Assembly: GCA_036346225.1 (NCBI GenBank)
Contig: JARFIW010000139.1
Location: forward strand, 372,001 to 436,000
Origin: Platerodrilus igneus
Taxonomy: Eukaryota > Arthropoda > Insecta > Coleoptera > Lycidae
Length of the DNA: 64,000 nt
Reading direction: 5' to 3'
Part shown: one piece after another, positions 34,201 to 46,114 of the stretch
How positions within the stretch are numbered: the first letter of the stretch is position 1
How the letters are laid out: every line of letters begins with the position of its first letter
The notes under the pieces: model-generated
Seen by the model: the letters and a program-made list of their open reading frames with translations, nothing else
The model's database searches: none
Told to the model about the DNA's origin: nothing
Made by a program: the position numbers and the translations under genes

Positions 34201-34466
34201 AATGGTAGGGGAAGAAAGAAATATGTGGAAAACGGTAAAAAAGAGGAGAGATAAGATGATAGGCCACATACTACGGCATGAGGGAATAGTGCGGAATATA
34301 TTACAAGCAGAGATAGGAAAAAGGAAAAGAAGAGACAGACCTAGGTTAGAGTACTGCACACAGATAGTAATAGATGTAGGCTGTAGGGGTTTCAGGGAGA
34401 TGTATAGACTAGCCCCGAATAGAAATCAATGCAGGTACGCATACAACCAATATCAAGATGGATAAA
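31252..34466 (+). mobile_element. Best LINE-A copy (RTE-like non-LTR retrotransposon), nearly full-length
   Basis: The left end (ATTACTAGAACAGGT) coincides with the end of the minus-strand copy at 49805, which defines the 5' limit. About 280 bp of 5' UTR are also shared with the copy at 51000. The body encodes endonuclease and then reverse transcriptase in one long reading, as in the RTE group. Shared 3' ends in this family finish in ATGATGA-like runs, also typical of RTE elements. A modular tail follows to about 35530. Confidence 0.85.
31538..34466 (+). pseudogene. LINE-A endonuclease and reverse transcriptase, several frame breaks
   Basis: The reading opens after a TAA at 31535 without an obvious ATG. 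The endonuclease starts RVGAWNVRSM, with DIVGISEVRW next. A stop replaces Lys at about 32024, and the domain ends DYILVRQRF..DTDHSIV (the DH motif). Frame changes follow near 32400, 32910 and 33100. The reverse transcriptase (33219-33908) has DQFGFRRNRGTRQAI, motif A GFVDLEKAFDNV, motif B GVRQGCALSP and motif C RFADDIAVLA. Motif residues are intact. After another shift the C-terminal part (34001-34466) reads STALYGCEAWTV, WCYRRMMKISWTD and RDKMIGHILRHEG, and ends in a stop. The function in active elements is target nicking and target-primed reverse transcription. Confidence 0.85.
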
Positions 34467-35530
34467 CTAATGACGAAAAAATAACTGTGCTTAAACATGA
34501 TGATTATTATAAGTAACTACAAGAATTGGTTGGGCAATATTCTTGAATAAGGTTGCTTAAGTGTGCGAAAGGATTTACTGGGAAACCATTATTTCGGCAA
34601 ATGCCTAAGTGTTGGGCGACCTTGGTAGCCACAGGTTGCTTAACCCCCCTCACTGAATCTCAGTAAAATAGGGCATAAACTTAGAAAACAATAGAAGGGG
34701 AACGAGCTGTATACACATGATGTGTGAGAATTTCAGGGAACTATGTAGGCTAGATCAGAATATAAATAAGTGCAGGTACGTGTCCAACCCGTTTTGAGAC
34801 GGAAAACCTAATGACAAAAAAATAAACGCAGATAAATCTGATGATTAGTATAAACAACTAGTTGTTGGTTGCGAAATATTTGCAACTAATGATGACTGTG
34901 CGAAAAGATATATTAGAAAATATATTAAATCGGTAAATGGTTAAGTGTTGGGGGAACTTGGCAGCCACAGGCTGCTTACCTCCATTCACAACCACCGAAG
35001 GCCGGAGAAATAGGGTATATAATTGTAAAACAATAGAAGGTGACCGAACTGCATCTAACAAGAAAGAACAACTCCTATGAGGAAAGACAACAAACATAGA
35101 ACAAGAAGAAAATTGTTGAAAGCATATGTGTGGAGCACAGCACAGTATGTCTATGAAATACGGGCAGTCTGAAACGCAGACAGATAAATGGTAGCAGCCT
35201 TTTGAAATGCTGTGCTTCAGATGTATGAGGACGATAGCACGGACAGACAAAGATAATAACAAATACGTTATGGAAATAATAGGGAAACAGGTATATCTGG
35301 GGAAAAAGATAAGAGAAATAGAAGGGCAGAATACGTTCTAAGGCATTTTTGGGGAATAGTATGGGATATATTACACGCAGAGATAGGAAAAAAGAAGTAG
35401 ATGTAGATCAGATAGTTATAGATGCAGCTTCTGCAATTTCAGGGAAATCTGTAGGTTAGTTCAGAATAGGAAACAATGATGGTACGCGTCTAACCAGTTC
35501 CAGGACTGAAGTTCTAATGATGATGACTAT
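34467..35530 (+). repeat. Modular 3' tail of LINE-A: repeated 3' UTR and ORF-end units
   Basis: Two about 330-bp units follow the ORF. Each has AACTA..GCGAAA, then GTAGCCACAGGTTGCTTA or GCAGCCACAGGCTGCTTA, then AAAACAATAGAAGG. The first is followed by a copy of the ORF end (ATTTCAGGGAACTATGTAGG). The second is followed by a longer ORF C-terminal fragment (35058-35510) ending CTAATGATGATGACT. The same order of modules occurs on the minus strand at 46776-47380, so the arrangement was inherited or copied as a unit. Confidence 0.65.
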
Positions 35531-36322
35531 TAATTATTGCGTAGAGAAACGAGACTATTTTAAAATAACGCTCGTTAATCGGCTAATACAATTTGTGAGT
35601 CTTGCGCCACAAAATATCAGAAAAAGATTAAAGTGCTAAAAGGAGAATAGATTTCCTTTGATTAAAACATTTTCAAGTACGGCACCAGGGCCTGTAAGCA
35701 TATGTGCAAACGGTGCAGTGCGTGCGTGTGACATATCCGAGCGGGAGCCAGTAAACTCTTTGCCACCGTAAATATTTCACCAAGACACAAAAATCAATAG
35801 ATTTAGCAATATATTTATAAAAAGAATATGATGTTATATTCAAATTTTTAAACAATTTTATTTTCTTTTGCTCCAAAGCAAGAAATGACTTGCGTTGCCT
35901 TGCGTCCTATGGTTATAGCATGCGCATCGGATCTGTATCTTTTTCTGTTAATTTATGTTGATTTTCCTGTAGATTGTTGCGCACATGCTCGCCTGTAAAA
36001 GCCATCGAATATTAAATTAAAATTAGTATTTTGCTGCACGTCCCAAATAACATTTACTCTGACGTCGTTAATGCTACAAATTTAGGTCTGTCTAAACCCT
36101 ATATACTCAAGTAAAGAGCAACTTACATACGACATTAATATAACGTCAGAACTATATTAATGTACGTATAAGAGCGTTCATTTGACGATTGAATTTGACG
36201 TCGGTATTAGCGAGTTCAGATAACGTTGATTAGTGGTCGTCAGCCAACTAAATAGGTCGAAGGCGTATTTAAGTAATAAAATAATGTCTTCTAGACATTG
36301 GACGACTGACCGTAATTGTTCA
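35531..36322. other. No gene seen
   Basis: Bases 36040-36240 contain several ACGTC/GACGT words and look like a decayed repeat. No coding signal. Confidence 0.35.
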
Positions 36323-36489
36323 GTTTTAAACGACGTCGGATCAACGCTGGTAGTGGTACGATTTTAGTAACCAAATTCTTAACCTCCAAATAACGTTTGC
36401 TTTGGGTATGTTTTATATATATACAAATAAATTTGAAAAAGTTTGCTACGTACGAGGACGTAGCCGGAAGAAAACGTAAATATACCAGT

Positions 36490-36785
36490 ATATTAAGGGT
36501 AATCACGGAATCTGGGAGAGTGATGGGAAAGCAAACGAAACCTAGGATGGGACATTTCGAGTTGTTGGCCAAACAGCAGAAAGATGAAGAATACTTATGC
36601 AAAGGACGTAATCGGTGCCAACCAGGACCACCAATGATTGTACAAGTGGCTCCTAAATCTAACAACCCAGTAAAGATTTGGACAGATGAATATGGGCATT
36701 GGTCTCCCCGGACACTAATGCACAGATATTTTAGCACCGAACGAGATTGATCCTCAAAACCAGAAAAAAGGATATCCGAGGACAA
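36490..36785 (-). pseudogene. Gypsy protease fragment
   Basis: The minus strand reads CPYSSVQIFTGLLDLGATCT, followed by IIGGPGWHRL. The active-site triplet DSG has become DLG by a single Ser-to-Leu codon change. The position relative to gag, with a one-frame offset of two bases, is as expected for Gypsy gag-pol. The reading runs into the LTR fragment at 36489. Non-functional. Confidence 0.7.
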
Positions 36786-36820
36786 AGAAAGAATAGGGTC
36801 TTCGCCTCGGCCTAAGAACT

Positions 36821-37327
36821 CTATCGTCGGTTTACCGACGCCGTATATGTTGAGCAGTTAAGTCGGGTAATCCCCTTTCTACCACAACCATAACAATGTC
36901 GGACTTGCGGACTAGGAGAACGGGTAAAAATATGTCCAGTTTGGTCATAATTGAAGCAGGTTGCCTGACTAATAGGAGGATACGTAGAGACAGGAGCAGA
37001 CGATACGGCAACGGAAACGTTATGTTGAATCGGAGGTGTAGGACGGGCCTTGATAGATCGATCAAGATGGCCGAGTGTATGTGTGGAAAGCGAAGCGGGT
37101 GCGAAGGCAAAATCTGGTTCCACGTATGAGTTTTTGTACTGGCTAGGGGGTACGTAGTCCTCAACGCGAAACTTTCGGCGTTCTAATTGTAAACACTTAG
37201 TTTCCAACTCTGGTAGAAATCGAACCGGAAGTAACCTGGTGGGATAGAAAGGCGATAAATTTCGGAAAACAACCTCTAATTGTACATCATCCGGTATACT
37301 TCCGTGACGACGGAACATGGCAGTCAT
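36821..37327 (-). pseudogene. Gypsy gag C-terminal part with two decayed zinc knuckles
   Basis: The frame is open from upstream of the ATG at 37327 (RIIEYLACMTAMFRRHG) and shows the capsid C-terminal pattern of Gypsy gag: VVFRNLSPFYPTRL, FLPELETKCLQLERRKFRV, then YVPP. A basic/proline linker leads to CFNYDQTGHIF, which has Tyr for the second Cys, and CYGCGRKGITRLNC, which lacks the His spacing of an intact CCHC. The N-terminal half is missing. Stop at 36821. Confidence 0.75.
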
Positions 37328-37670
37328 ACAAGCTAGGTACTCGATAATTCTAAACTAAAATTTAAGAAGATCGTACACAAGAAATAACGGAAAGAAATAA
37401 ATACTAGTTCGAGCGTAAGGGAAAAAACATAAGTAGTATCAGACCGATAAATGCGGGTAACGTGGAACTTTGGCAATAACAATAAAAAAATCAGAGTAAA
37501 AATCAACTAAAGAAACTCGGAGCACAAATTAAGTGAAATAAAATCGAAGTGAACGCTAACCAAAACCAACATCGAAGCAAAAATTAAGCCAACGTTACAC
37601 AAAACAAAATCGAGGCACACAAAAAAAACTAAACCAAACTTGCAGCCCCACGCCAGGCCGTCAGAATTTA

Positions 37671-38911
37671 TGCTACGTACCTGGACGTAGCCGGAAGAAA
37701 AGTGAACATACCAGGCTAACTACCAATGCGGATTAAGGGAGGGGTTCCTAGCAATACAAAAATAATTCATCGCCAACGATTTTCTATTTACAATAAAAAA
37801 CACAAATATAAAAATTTCTATCGAGCAGCGAAACAAAATTAACTAAGGTTACTATTTAATAAAACAATTTTACTCTATGGACAAATACACTAATTGTTCC
37901 ACAAAGTGCGCAAGTCGTAGCTAACATGCAATAAATCTAATCAGTACCAAAAAGAATGACGCTGATACTTTCGTATAAGCGGATGGGTTAATTAAAAAAA
38001 CCAACATTAAATTTAGAAACCTTTCTAGTAAGGATTTTACCATACGAAGTATTTGTTATAACTCTAATCAGTAAAAAAAGAATACTGATGATACTTTCGT
38101 ATAAACAGCTGGGTTAAGTACAAAAATCAAAAGCATTAAAGTTCGAAACTTTCCTAGTAAGGATTTTACCAGAACAAACATTAGCGTATCTATCTTCAAA
38201 TTGGGTTTATCCCTGGGTATGTTAGAATAAAAAACAAGTCACATACATGTGTCTGGATACTTATCTTGTCAGTCCTCGGAGGCGAATTGGCACAGCATCG
38301 CCGCGGTAGTCAGCAACAACAATGCTACTACCGTAATTACACGGCGGTCTACATGCAAGAGCAGTTGATCTACATCAAGGAGTAATTAGGTTACGCAACA
38401 AGCAATTTAGTCTCCAGCTAAAAGCTAAAAAAAACGAAAAATCTTCCTAATACTAACAACTCAGGAGCGCTTACCGATCCACACCAAATCTACACATTTG
38501 ATAGAGGAGAAACATGCATCGCTTTTGGAGTAATAAAACGAGTAGTTTTTACAAGTGTACAACGCACAAGCTGCAGAATCCAAATTTTAAAAGGAGTTCC
38601 ACAATAACACCAACTCGAAAAATAAACATCCGCGTTATCGAAACGCAATTCAAACTGGAAAAACACGGTTTTACCGGAGAATAGTAGGATATATTATTTC
38701 AACAAGTCGTTACCTTGGAACAATAGAAAAAATCATTATACGGCGGTCGTAGGGTATACCAAGATAGTGGGTATCTAAAACAGGATACAACTATTTAATT
38801 TATAGAATAAATTTTTGTTTTAAAAGCAAAAAGGTGCTTGAGTTGAGGAATTTATTCGGGAGCGTATTGAATTAACCAGGGAAATTTTAAAAACAAAACT
38901 GGAACGTAACA
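37671..38911 (-). mobile_element. 5' LTR of the Gypsy element (1241 bp)
   Basis: In plus orientation it starts TGCTACGTACCTGGACG and ends GGAACGTAACA, with TG..CA ends and near-inverted termini. It is the same length as the solo LTR at 59299-60539. On the minus strand it is followed by a mutated primer-binding site (TGACGGCCTGGCGTGGGG). Confidence 0.88.
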
Positions 38912-39043
38912 AGTTACGCATCTGTCAGTAGGTGCCCAATCCTACACCTCACTTAAAAAATATTACTGTGATGTATATGTAATATAAGCCATTAAAATAC
39001 GCACGTTCGTAAGGTGATTGAAATTATCGAAGTTGTTTATCTT

Positions 39044-39275
39044 TTGAACAACATCGGATCAACGTTGGTAGTAATACAATTGCGATTACCATTTCTTAAC
39101 TTTCTAATCAGTTTTGCTTTAGTTATATGTTTTATAAATATACAAATAGATTTTGAAAAGTTACGTATCCGTCAGTAGGCGCCCGATCGTAAGTCTGAAT
39201 TACTAAATATTCCTATAATTTATATGTAATATAAACCGTTAAAATACGCAGGATATGTCGGTACTAGCAAGGTGA
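39044..39275 (+). repeat. Second unit of an about 230-bp tandem duplication; unit 1 is split by the Gypsy element
   Basis: Unit 1 is 36323-36443 joined to 38912-39025. Unit 2 is 39044-39275. Shared words include CGGATCAACGYTGGTAGT, TTTGAAAAGTTACG and GTCAGTAGGYGCCC. In unit 2 AGTT occurs once, uninterrupted, at 39159. Confidence 0.85.
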
Positions 39276-40456
39276 TCGCGCTTACTATTGCCATAAGTAG
39301 GTTTTGGTGTAAAAGTTTGTACTAAAGTCTTATACAGCGCAGTTTACGGTACGTATTTAAGCTACATGCAAAAAAGTGTTGTGCAAATGCTGTTACTAAT
39401 AGTCAGAATTAATATACTTATTTGCTTATTGTTTATGTTAAATTTAAAAAGATGTCGCCATGTTTTTAACACAAATGTGCACGGCACTGTATATGAAAAT
39501 TTTAAAACGCAGAATCTCCATTAATAGAAGAAATTGCTATTTAAATTGATATTATTTTGGACTGATATGGGTTGTTTCAGCTTTGCAGTATTTTATTTGT
39601 GCAAAAATGTAAATAGTAAAATTTATACACGTACTATTACTATAATAACCTTAAAGAAATATTTGATAATTGGAAGGCTTTGTAATTTTCTAAACATATC
39701 TCGCGCTGTGTTATCGATAAAGTGCTTTTTATTTACATATTCATGTACCGCGGTTGCAATCCGATGTCAGGTATGAAATGCCAACATCTCTGCAACGTTA
39801 AAATGCCGCTTGGGCTACATACCGCTGTGTACTGAATTCAAGTTAAGATGGATGCAACAAATATTTCTAAACTTTTGTTGTGAATTACTGGTAAAATAAA
39901 TTTGAATAAAATAATAATTTTATTTCTAACTTCATTACCATTTTTATACTTTGAAGTAATATTGTATTAGTTTATCTATTCTGAATTGCATCTCTATAAA
40001 AAGTAAATCTCTACTAACTTTTTTTTTTTTGAACTTATTATATTATAAATTCTTATAAACAAATTTAAAACATTTAATTAGTAAGAATAGTTTTAAAGAA
40101 AACTGAATATTTGTGATATTGTTAAATCTTTCGTTTTTGTATCATTTCAGTATTCCAAAAGAAAAAAGTAAAATTTTCTTGGGCAAAATTTTGACAACAA
40201 AGGAAATTAAGGGGCAAGAAAGATAAAAAGTGACTAACAGTTTAAACTGGTTTCTGGATACTTAGGACGAAACAGTTCAAAATACTATCGTCAATTAATT
40301 ACAACACACAAGACTTTTATCTGCGATATCAATGCGACATTACCATCCACATCAACGTCGCGCTCGTTCTTACTGCTCGAAAAAATTTTGGACAAAATAG
40401 CAGGATCAGCAATATCAAACAGTTCGCGCATCTGAAAAAAAAACTATTAAGTGAAG
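39276..40456. other. A+T-rich, no gene recognised
   Basis: One 80-codon frame at 39534 shows no domain and is probably chance. Confidence 0.35.
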
Positions 40457-40615
40457 ATGCTGAAACTGCGGTTCAAACAAATGCCAGTAATAGAGAGATT
40501 AAACGAATTGATGGGACGCAACAATATAGCGATGTCTGATGATCCAGACTTATGGCATTACTTAAAACGAAGGATGGTTGACCAAAATTTAGCGAGTATT
40601 TTTAATGTATTGTAG
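40457..40615 (+). other. Small open frame, 52 codons, unassigned
   Basis: It starts with ATG at 40457 and contains MPVIERLNELMGRNN and SDDPDLWHYLKRRMVDQNL before a TAG at 40613. Composition is protein-like and it lies just upstream of repeat R copy 2, so it may be an element fragment. No family recognised. Confidence 0.3.
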
Positions 40616-40654
40616 AGAAAGGTAAAGTATTATGACACGAAATTTAGAAAACCA

Positions 40655-40910
40655 AAAGCAAAGGGATTGCTAATACGAGATGGTTTGGCGCCCTTTAATT
40701 GTGATAATAGAACACGCCTTTCAAGGTAAGTGGTTATCGTAACGTACTTTCTGCACTTCGACCTTTTCAAATGTATATTGTTAGTTTTTCCGAAGAAACT
40801 CACTTCTCCACGACGGTAATTAGCCGGTGCACCCTTCAAATTGTTACGGGATCTCCACCTCTTCAGGGTAAATTCAAATTTATAACGTACCGCTCATTTT
40901 ACCCGTAACA
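40655..40910 (+). repeat. Repeat family R, copy 2
   Basis: The leading block reads GGATTGCTAATACGAG and TTTGGCGCCCTTTAATT. GTAAGT follows CAAG at 40726. The acceptor-equivalent AAG is at 40795 (70 nt, shorter than in copies 1 and 3). Then comes AAACTCACTTCTCCACG and the 69-bp terminal module 40842-40910 (TGTTACGGG ... ACCCGTAACA). Confidence 0.6.
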
Positions 40911-41473
40911 GTAATTTTAGTGATGAATCGCGGGGCAGCTTTTCAAATATGCGAGGCTCGATTTAGTTGATTTTTTATGATTATGATTTTTGAACCTTTT
41001 CTCTCTTTGGCTGCTTTCTTGAGTTTTTAAATTGTTGAATATTTTTTAATTTTAACGCATAAGTCGAATTTTTTTTTGGTATTTTAATTGTTAAACCGTA
41101 AATATTTTTTTCAATGTGAGTATTCTAAGTTTTGAATTTTTTAAAAATTGTTTGTCATTTTTTTAAACTCAGCTGACAGAACGAAGTTCTTTTGATAGAT
41201 TTTTGGAAAAATTATCTTAAGAGGTTTTAAGACTGATTGATTGTGATTAGGGAAATAAGAAATTGTTTGAGTATCGAAGGAAATCTACGTATAATGTAGA
41301 CTTTTTGGTAAAAAGCGAATCAAGTCGTGAATTACGAGTTAGGAGGTGGAAAAGAGTAATGCTTTGACAGTTATCAAATTAGGATTATTTTGAGAGAAAC
41401 ATATTTATGACTTAAAACGGCATAAAGTAAATTAATGAGACGTAAATAAACGCTAGGAAAAAATCACTTAGAC

Positions 41474-41680
41474 ATGACAGATGTCTTCTGGAACGAATGG
41501 ATACCTAAATTTCTAAGACTATTTACAAAGATATATGAATTGATGATGATTTGGGCCAATCCCAAGAGATGTGGCAGGAAAAAGATTAAAAAATCGAACG
41601 GAACATATAATGAGGATGAAGATGATTTTGGCAAATCATTTAATATTAAATTATGCCCAGAGGGTTGGGATATTACTTGA
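41474..41680 (+). other. Open frame, possible retroelement C-terminal fragment
   Basis: It reads DVFWNEWIPKFLRLFTKIYE, then NPKRCGRKKIKK and NEDEDDFGKSFNIKLCPEGW, and stops. The FW-x2-W-x3-FL start weakly recalls the domain after integrase in BEL/Pao elements (FWxRWxxEYL). A G+C-rich stretch with SAAPRDEE follows in another frame up to about 41800. Identification is weak. Confidence 0.25.
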
Positions 41681-42193
41681 CTGGTAGCTTGTTCCACCTC
41701 CCGGGCGGCAGTATCCTAGCAGTGCAGCACCAAGAGATGAAGAGTCTGACCCCTGTGAGTGTTCTATTTCCTTGTGGAATAGAGAAAGTCGTCTTCAGTA
41801 GTACTTGCAGTGTTGCTTTTTTATACTCAGAGGACTTTCTACTTTTTACCTTTTTCTGTTTTCTATTCTTTTGTATTGACGGTAGACGGAGTACTTGAAT
41901 AGGATTAACGTAAGTACTGTTAGGTTAGAAAATTTTAAAAAACTCTCATTTGCAAAAGGAAGTGTAACGGCTTCATGTTGCTTTAGATATAAATCGGCTA
42001 AGAAAAAAAAATTTTGGATGGGCAGAATAAATATGAATGTTGTTAATTAAGCATGACATTTCAATTTTTTTTAGTTTGCATAAAAGGAAACTTTAACCTC
42101 AAAAGTTCTAACCTTGTTTCTTTTAAATATATTGTTAACGTAATAATCCAAAGGCGTGATTTATACCTAAATCACAAAAAAAATCCTTAAAAT

Positions 42194-42261
42194 TGTTACG
42201 AGTCCCACCCCCTTTATGGCAAATTTAAATTTGTAACTAACCGCTCATTTCACCCGTTTAA
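42194..42261 (+). repeat. Repeat family R, copy 4 (terminal module only)
   Basis: TGTTACGAGTCCCACCCCC ... TTTCACCCGTTTAA, 68 bp, about the same length as the other modules. A short matching stretch (CCTTAAAATTG) precedes it. The intron-like part is absent. Confidence 0.6.
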
Positions 42262-42349
42262 ATAGCCTGAAACAAAGCTTATCCGCAGAATTTTATACAA
42301 AAGTAGACAGCACAAAAATACACAAATGTTGATGACAAAAAGGAAAAAA

Positions 42350-43069
42350 TATGACAGCGTAGAAGAATATGTTGTAGCCACAAAGGGAATCGAAGGTCAT
42401 GTAAATTTATACTTTGGATTTCGTCCAATACACTATTGAAGAAATACAGGCAATTCTGCTAATAAAATCATTATCTACGGAGCTCAAAAATTTATTAAAT
42501 TTTAAGAATGAATGAAAAATTATGGAAGCGATTCAAAAAGACGTACGACAGAATCGATTAACCAATACGAGCCAAAGAAGAATGAGAGTAAAACCGATGT
42601 AAATAACGTACAAAATGTTACACCAACAGAGAACAATAAAAGGAAAGCTAGATATTGCTTTAATTCAGGAAATCTGAGACACAGATCTAAAGAATCTATT
42701 GATAAAAGCAAATAAACAAAATATTTTGAGTATAATGAATTTGGGCACTTAGCAATGTAATATTTCAAAGATACAGTCTATCACCAGAAGCCGATAAACG
42801 TAGCAATCATAGATACCATACAAAAGAAATCAGTAAATTTGACGATTGGGGAAACCGTTGTTATTGCGTTATTTGACACTGGCAACCACATAAGTGTTCG
42901 TAGGCAGGGTATTTATGAACTTCAGTTGAGAGACGAGAAATTATCCCAAGAAACAATAACACTACATTTTCTTGATGTCCTTCCGAATTTATGTAGCAGC
43001 TCGTCTGTATTTCAGCGTTATTTAAACCATATTTTCAGATATTTTATAGCGCAAAATATTCTGATTTAG
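42350..43069 (+). pseudogene. gag zinc-knuckle and protease relic of a second LTR retrotransposon
   Basis: Near 42355 a capsid-like piece reads YDSVEEYVVATKGIEG. At 42512-42715 a charged linker leads to KARYCFNSGNLRHRSKES, a knuckle with Ser for the second Cys and Ser for the last. A second decayed knuckle (NEFGHLAM) follows after stops. From about 42830 the protease reads LTIGETVVIALFDTGNHISV, with an intact DTG. No reverse transcriptase was found further right. It differs from the two Gypsy families elsewhere in the window. Confidence 0.6.
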
Positions 43070-46000
43070 TAACGTGAAAGAATTCAAAGCAATACAGTTG
43101 AGAAACAATAAAATGACTAATTATAGTTTTAGAAACCACTAAAGACTACAGACTGCAATAAAAGAAAGAAAACGTTAGTTTTGAAATAAAGAGTAGAATT
43201 ATATATTAGGAGAAATATACAGGATTTTAAAAATAAAACCAAATTAACTGGAAAAATTTGATCTACAAATTTAGGGATGCAAATTGACAATGTCATTAAA
43301 GACAATCAGATGTAGTAAACAGAAAGTAGCTGAAATATAATAGTAGAACTAGTGCTAGAATAATTAGAAGAAGTATACGTATGATAGCTTATTTAGAAAT
43401 CATATCACAAATGGCCTAAGATTAATTACGATATAAAGAATATAATAGCTTAAGAGAGAAAAACCTTTGAGATGCAAGGCGCAATACTAGAATGAAGGAT
43501 AGCCCTAGAACTTTGAAAGCCTAGGATTCGAGCACTAAACGTGTCTCAAATATTGGCATTCAATACTCTTTTTATAATAACCAGAGCTATTCTTCTTTCT
43601 AGTATCACGTATTTCACCCCAAAGGCCTTTGTCGTTCGAGCTGTTCTATCTTCGGCGCTCCCTTGAATTTTTTTGCTAGAAGTTAAAGGGTTAAACACTT
43701 TTGACATGTAATGCTTCAAAGGAAAGCTCCTAAGATTGAAAACTCCTATAAAGTCGGTAACGATTGTGTCTTAGAAATAGTTCAAGAAAGTAATATACAT
43801 AATTTAAACAGAATCTGAAAGGATGAAAGGTCATTCTTTGAGGTGTGAAGAAATAGTTGACGGCAAATGACGGCAGAGCAGAAGATGAAATTGGCAGGGG
43901 ATGGTGAAGACTCCAATATATACATCAGATTATAAAAGATATAGAAGTAAAGGGCACCGAAAGAATTTACTCGGGATCGGAATGAGTGGAATGTTGACTC
44001 AAATTAGTCCTAAAGTTATTAATAAGAGAGAGATTGCATATGCTACTCTACTACCCCATTAATCAGAGAATTTTAAGTTTTCTCAAAGACCGATCAAAAC
44101 CGAAACAAATTTCAATACTAATTAATTATCGAATGCCTTCAAGTTATTCAGAAAATCAGCAGCATCGCTTCAAGATGACCATTAATTTTGTTCTGGATTG
44201 ACGTGGACTATTATCTCCAAATAAGAAAGTTAAGTAGGAGAAAGTTTCGATGACAAAAAGTACCTAAAACACAGGAAATTTGGTGATAAAGTGATTGACG
44301 ATAGATTGAGATGTAAAAGTTTTTTAGGTTAGGCGGGTGACTTGTGAAACTTTCCAAGTTTTTGCGTCATGGAAGATTCAAATTAGCTATACGTCTATCC
44401 CTCAAGCATAAATTTAAGATCAGGTGAACTACTTAATTCTTACTGTTGTAGATGGATCCATAATAGTAACAAAGTGTGGTATGTATCAGAATAATAATAA
44501 AAAACGTAGTGCTAAATAAGTAAGTACACAATTAAAAAATTATAGATTAAAGTAAATGTAGACTGCGTGCAGCTTTTTTCAGTTAGATATGTATAAAGCT
44601 ACTGAAAGGTAGTAAACGCTGAGTGCTGTTTTATCAAATACAAATAATACATGTCTGAAAATTTCGTAACCCGGTTTCAGCTATCTACGTGCTTCACAAA
44701 ATATTACATTAATGGATATATTGAGTTTTTACGCAGCAATTAGTCATAAAGTGAATGGTGTTCCTTATCTTCAAGACGGTTTTTGTTGGAACATCCAATC
44801 TTTCAGGTGAATACGATACAACCTAAATTTTTATATATAATAAATAATTCAACAAACAAAAAAAAAATAATTTGAAAATAATTATTTTTAGTAACTCCTT
44901 TGTACTCAACATTGTCAAAAATCCCAAAGCAAAAAAATATATGCTACGGAAATAACATTACTTCTGAGATATTTTAAAAACCAAACAGATACTGTTAACT
45001 TTTAAAAAAAAACTTAATAAAATTAAAGCCACTTACAAGAATGAATACTTTGTTGCGACGTACGCATTTCGTTCGCAAAATTTTTTCAACCCTTAAATCT
45101 TAATTAAAACAGTAAAATTGTATTTGTTACTTCTTTAAAAAAAAAGTCAAATCAAGTATTTTTAAGCCAAAATTTAAATGACTCGTAAATTTCTAAAAAC
45201 AGGTCATCTATTTTTAGAATGCACAATTTGCTCAACTTTAAAAGGTAGATTGATAGCGTATTTGAACCCAAAATAAAATACAGTCGTAAAAAAAATATAC
45301 TTATCTTCAGTAGAAGGAACCCAAATGCAGCATAAAAATCACAAAACCTAGCGATTGATAACTTTGTTTAATTGTTATCGCACAGTTGCATAATGATCGA
45401 TTTGATTATTGTACACATCGAGCCTAACGTGATGTGATCTCACGGACTTTTGGTATACCCACGAAATTCACAGAGTGGGAGGACGAATTGGTTCCTAGCA
45501 TTAATTTGAAAATAAACACAAAAAGACAAATTAGTTACTCCTGGCTAATGATGAAATTCTTTGTTCGGCGGAAAATTATACCGTACGTTGTACGTTTTTC
45601 AAAAATTGTTGTTATTTGTAATGTGGCATTAATGCATGATGTATTGTTACATAAAATATTGATCAACTTATACAACGTCCACTTTTTTAAGCATAATTTT
45701 AAGTAACTAATTGTATAAAACCCGAACATCGCAAATTTCAGTTGCCAATTGGAGAGGTTGCAAATTATTATTATAGTTAATGTCAAGATTATAATTAATT
45801 AAGAATGAACTGATTATGAAATTTTGCCATTATATTGTTGTATTTGTATACAGGAATATCACTACGTCGGAAATATTTATACTGATGTAAGTAAATTTAA
45901 AACCGTTGTATGAAAATCTGTTTACAGTAAAATTAAATATTGTTATCGGAAAAAAGGTTTATGTGACGTAGGAAGTAGAAATTTCTTGTTTTATTGAGCT

Positions 46001-46114
46001 AAACATATAGGCGGATCATAGAAAAAGGAACTCCATTTCACCAGGACACTAGAGTAACTAAAATCCCCCTAAAAGTACTTGTCATCTAGGGAACTGTCAT
46101 AAACTATATTAGAC
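43070..46114. other. Decayed DNA, no gene recognised
   Basis: 43070-44500 may be decayed pol of the relic to its left, but no motif can be placed. A 90-codon frame at 45434-45706 (EDELVPSINLKINTK) has no known domain. The rest is A+T-rich. Confidence 0.35.

Larger units (their letters stand above)
36444..38911 (-). mobile_element. Gypsy-family LTR element, internally deleted, with 4-bp target duplication
   Basis: AGTT flanks both ends (36440-36443 and 38912-38915). On the minus strand the order is: a full 5' LTR (38911-37671), an about 300-bp leader, gag C-terminus, protease, then only the last 46 bp of the 3' LTR (36489-36444). Pol beyond protease, the gag N-terminus and most of the 3' LTR were lost by deletion. 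The empty target is preserved in the neighbouring tandem unit at 39159-39162. Confidence 0.88.

Noticed and set aside
45434..45706. 90-codon open frame
   Set aside because: No domain, no splice context and a start that is not clearly supported. Probably chance in A+T-rich DNA, so it is mentioned only in the spacer entry.
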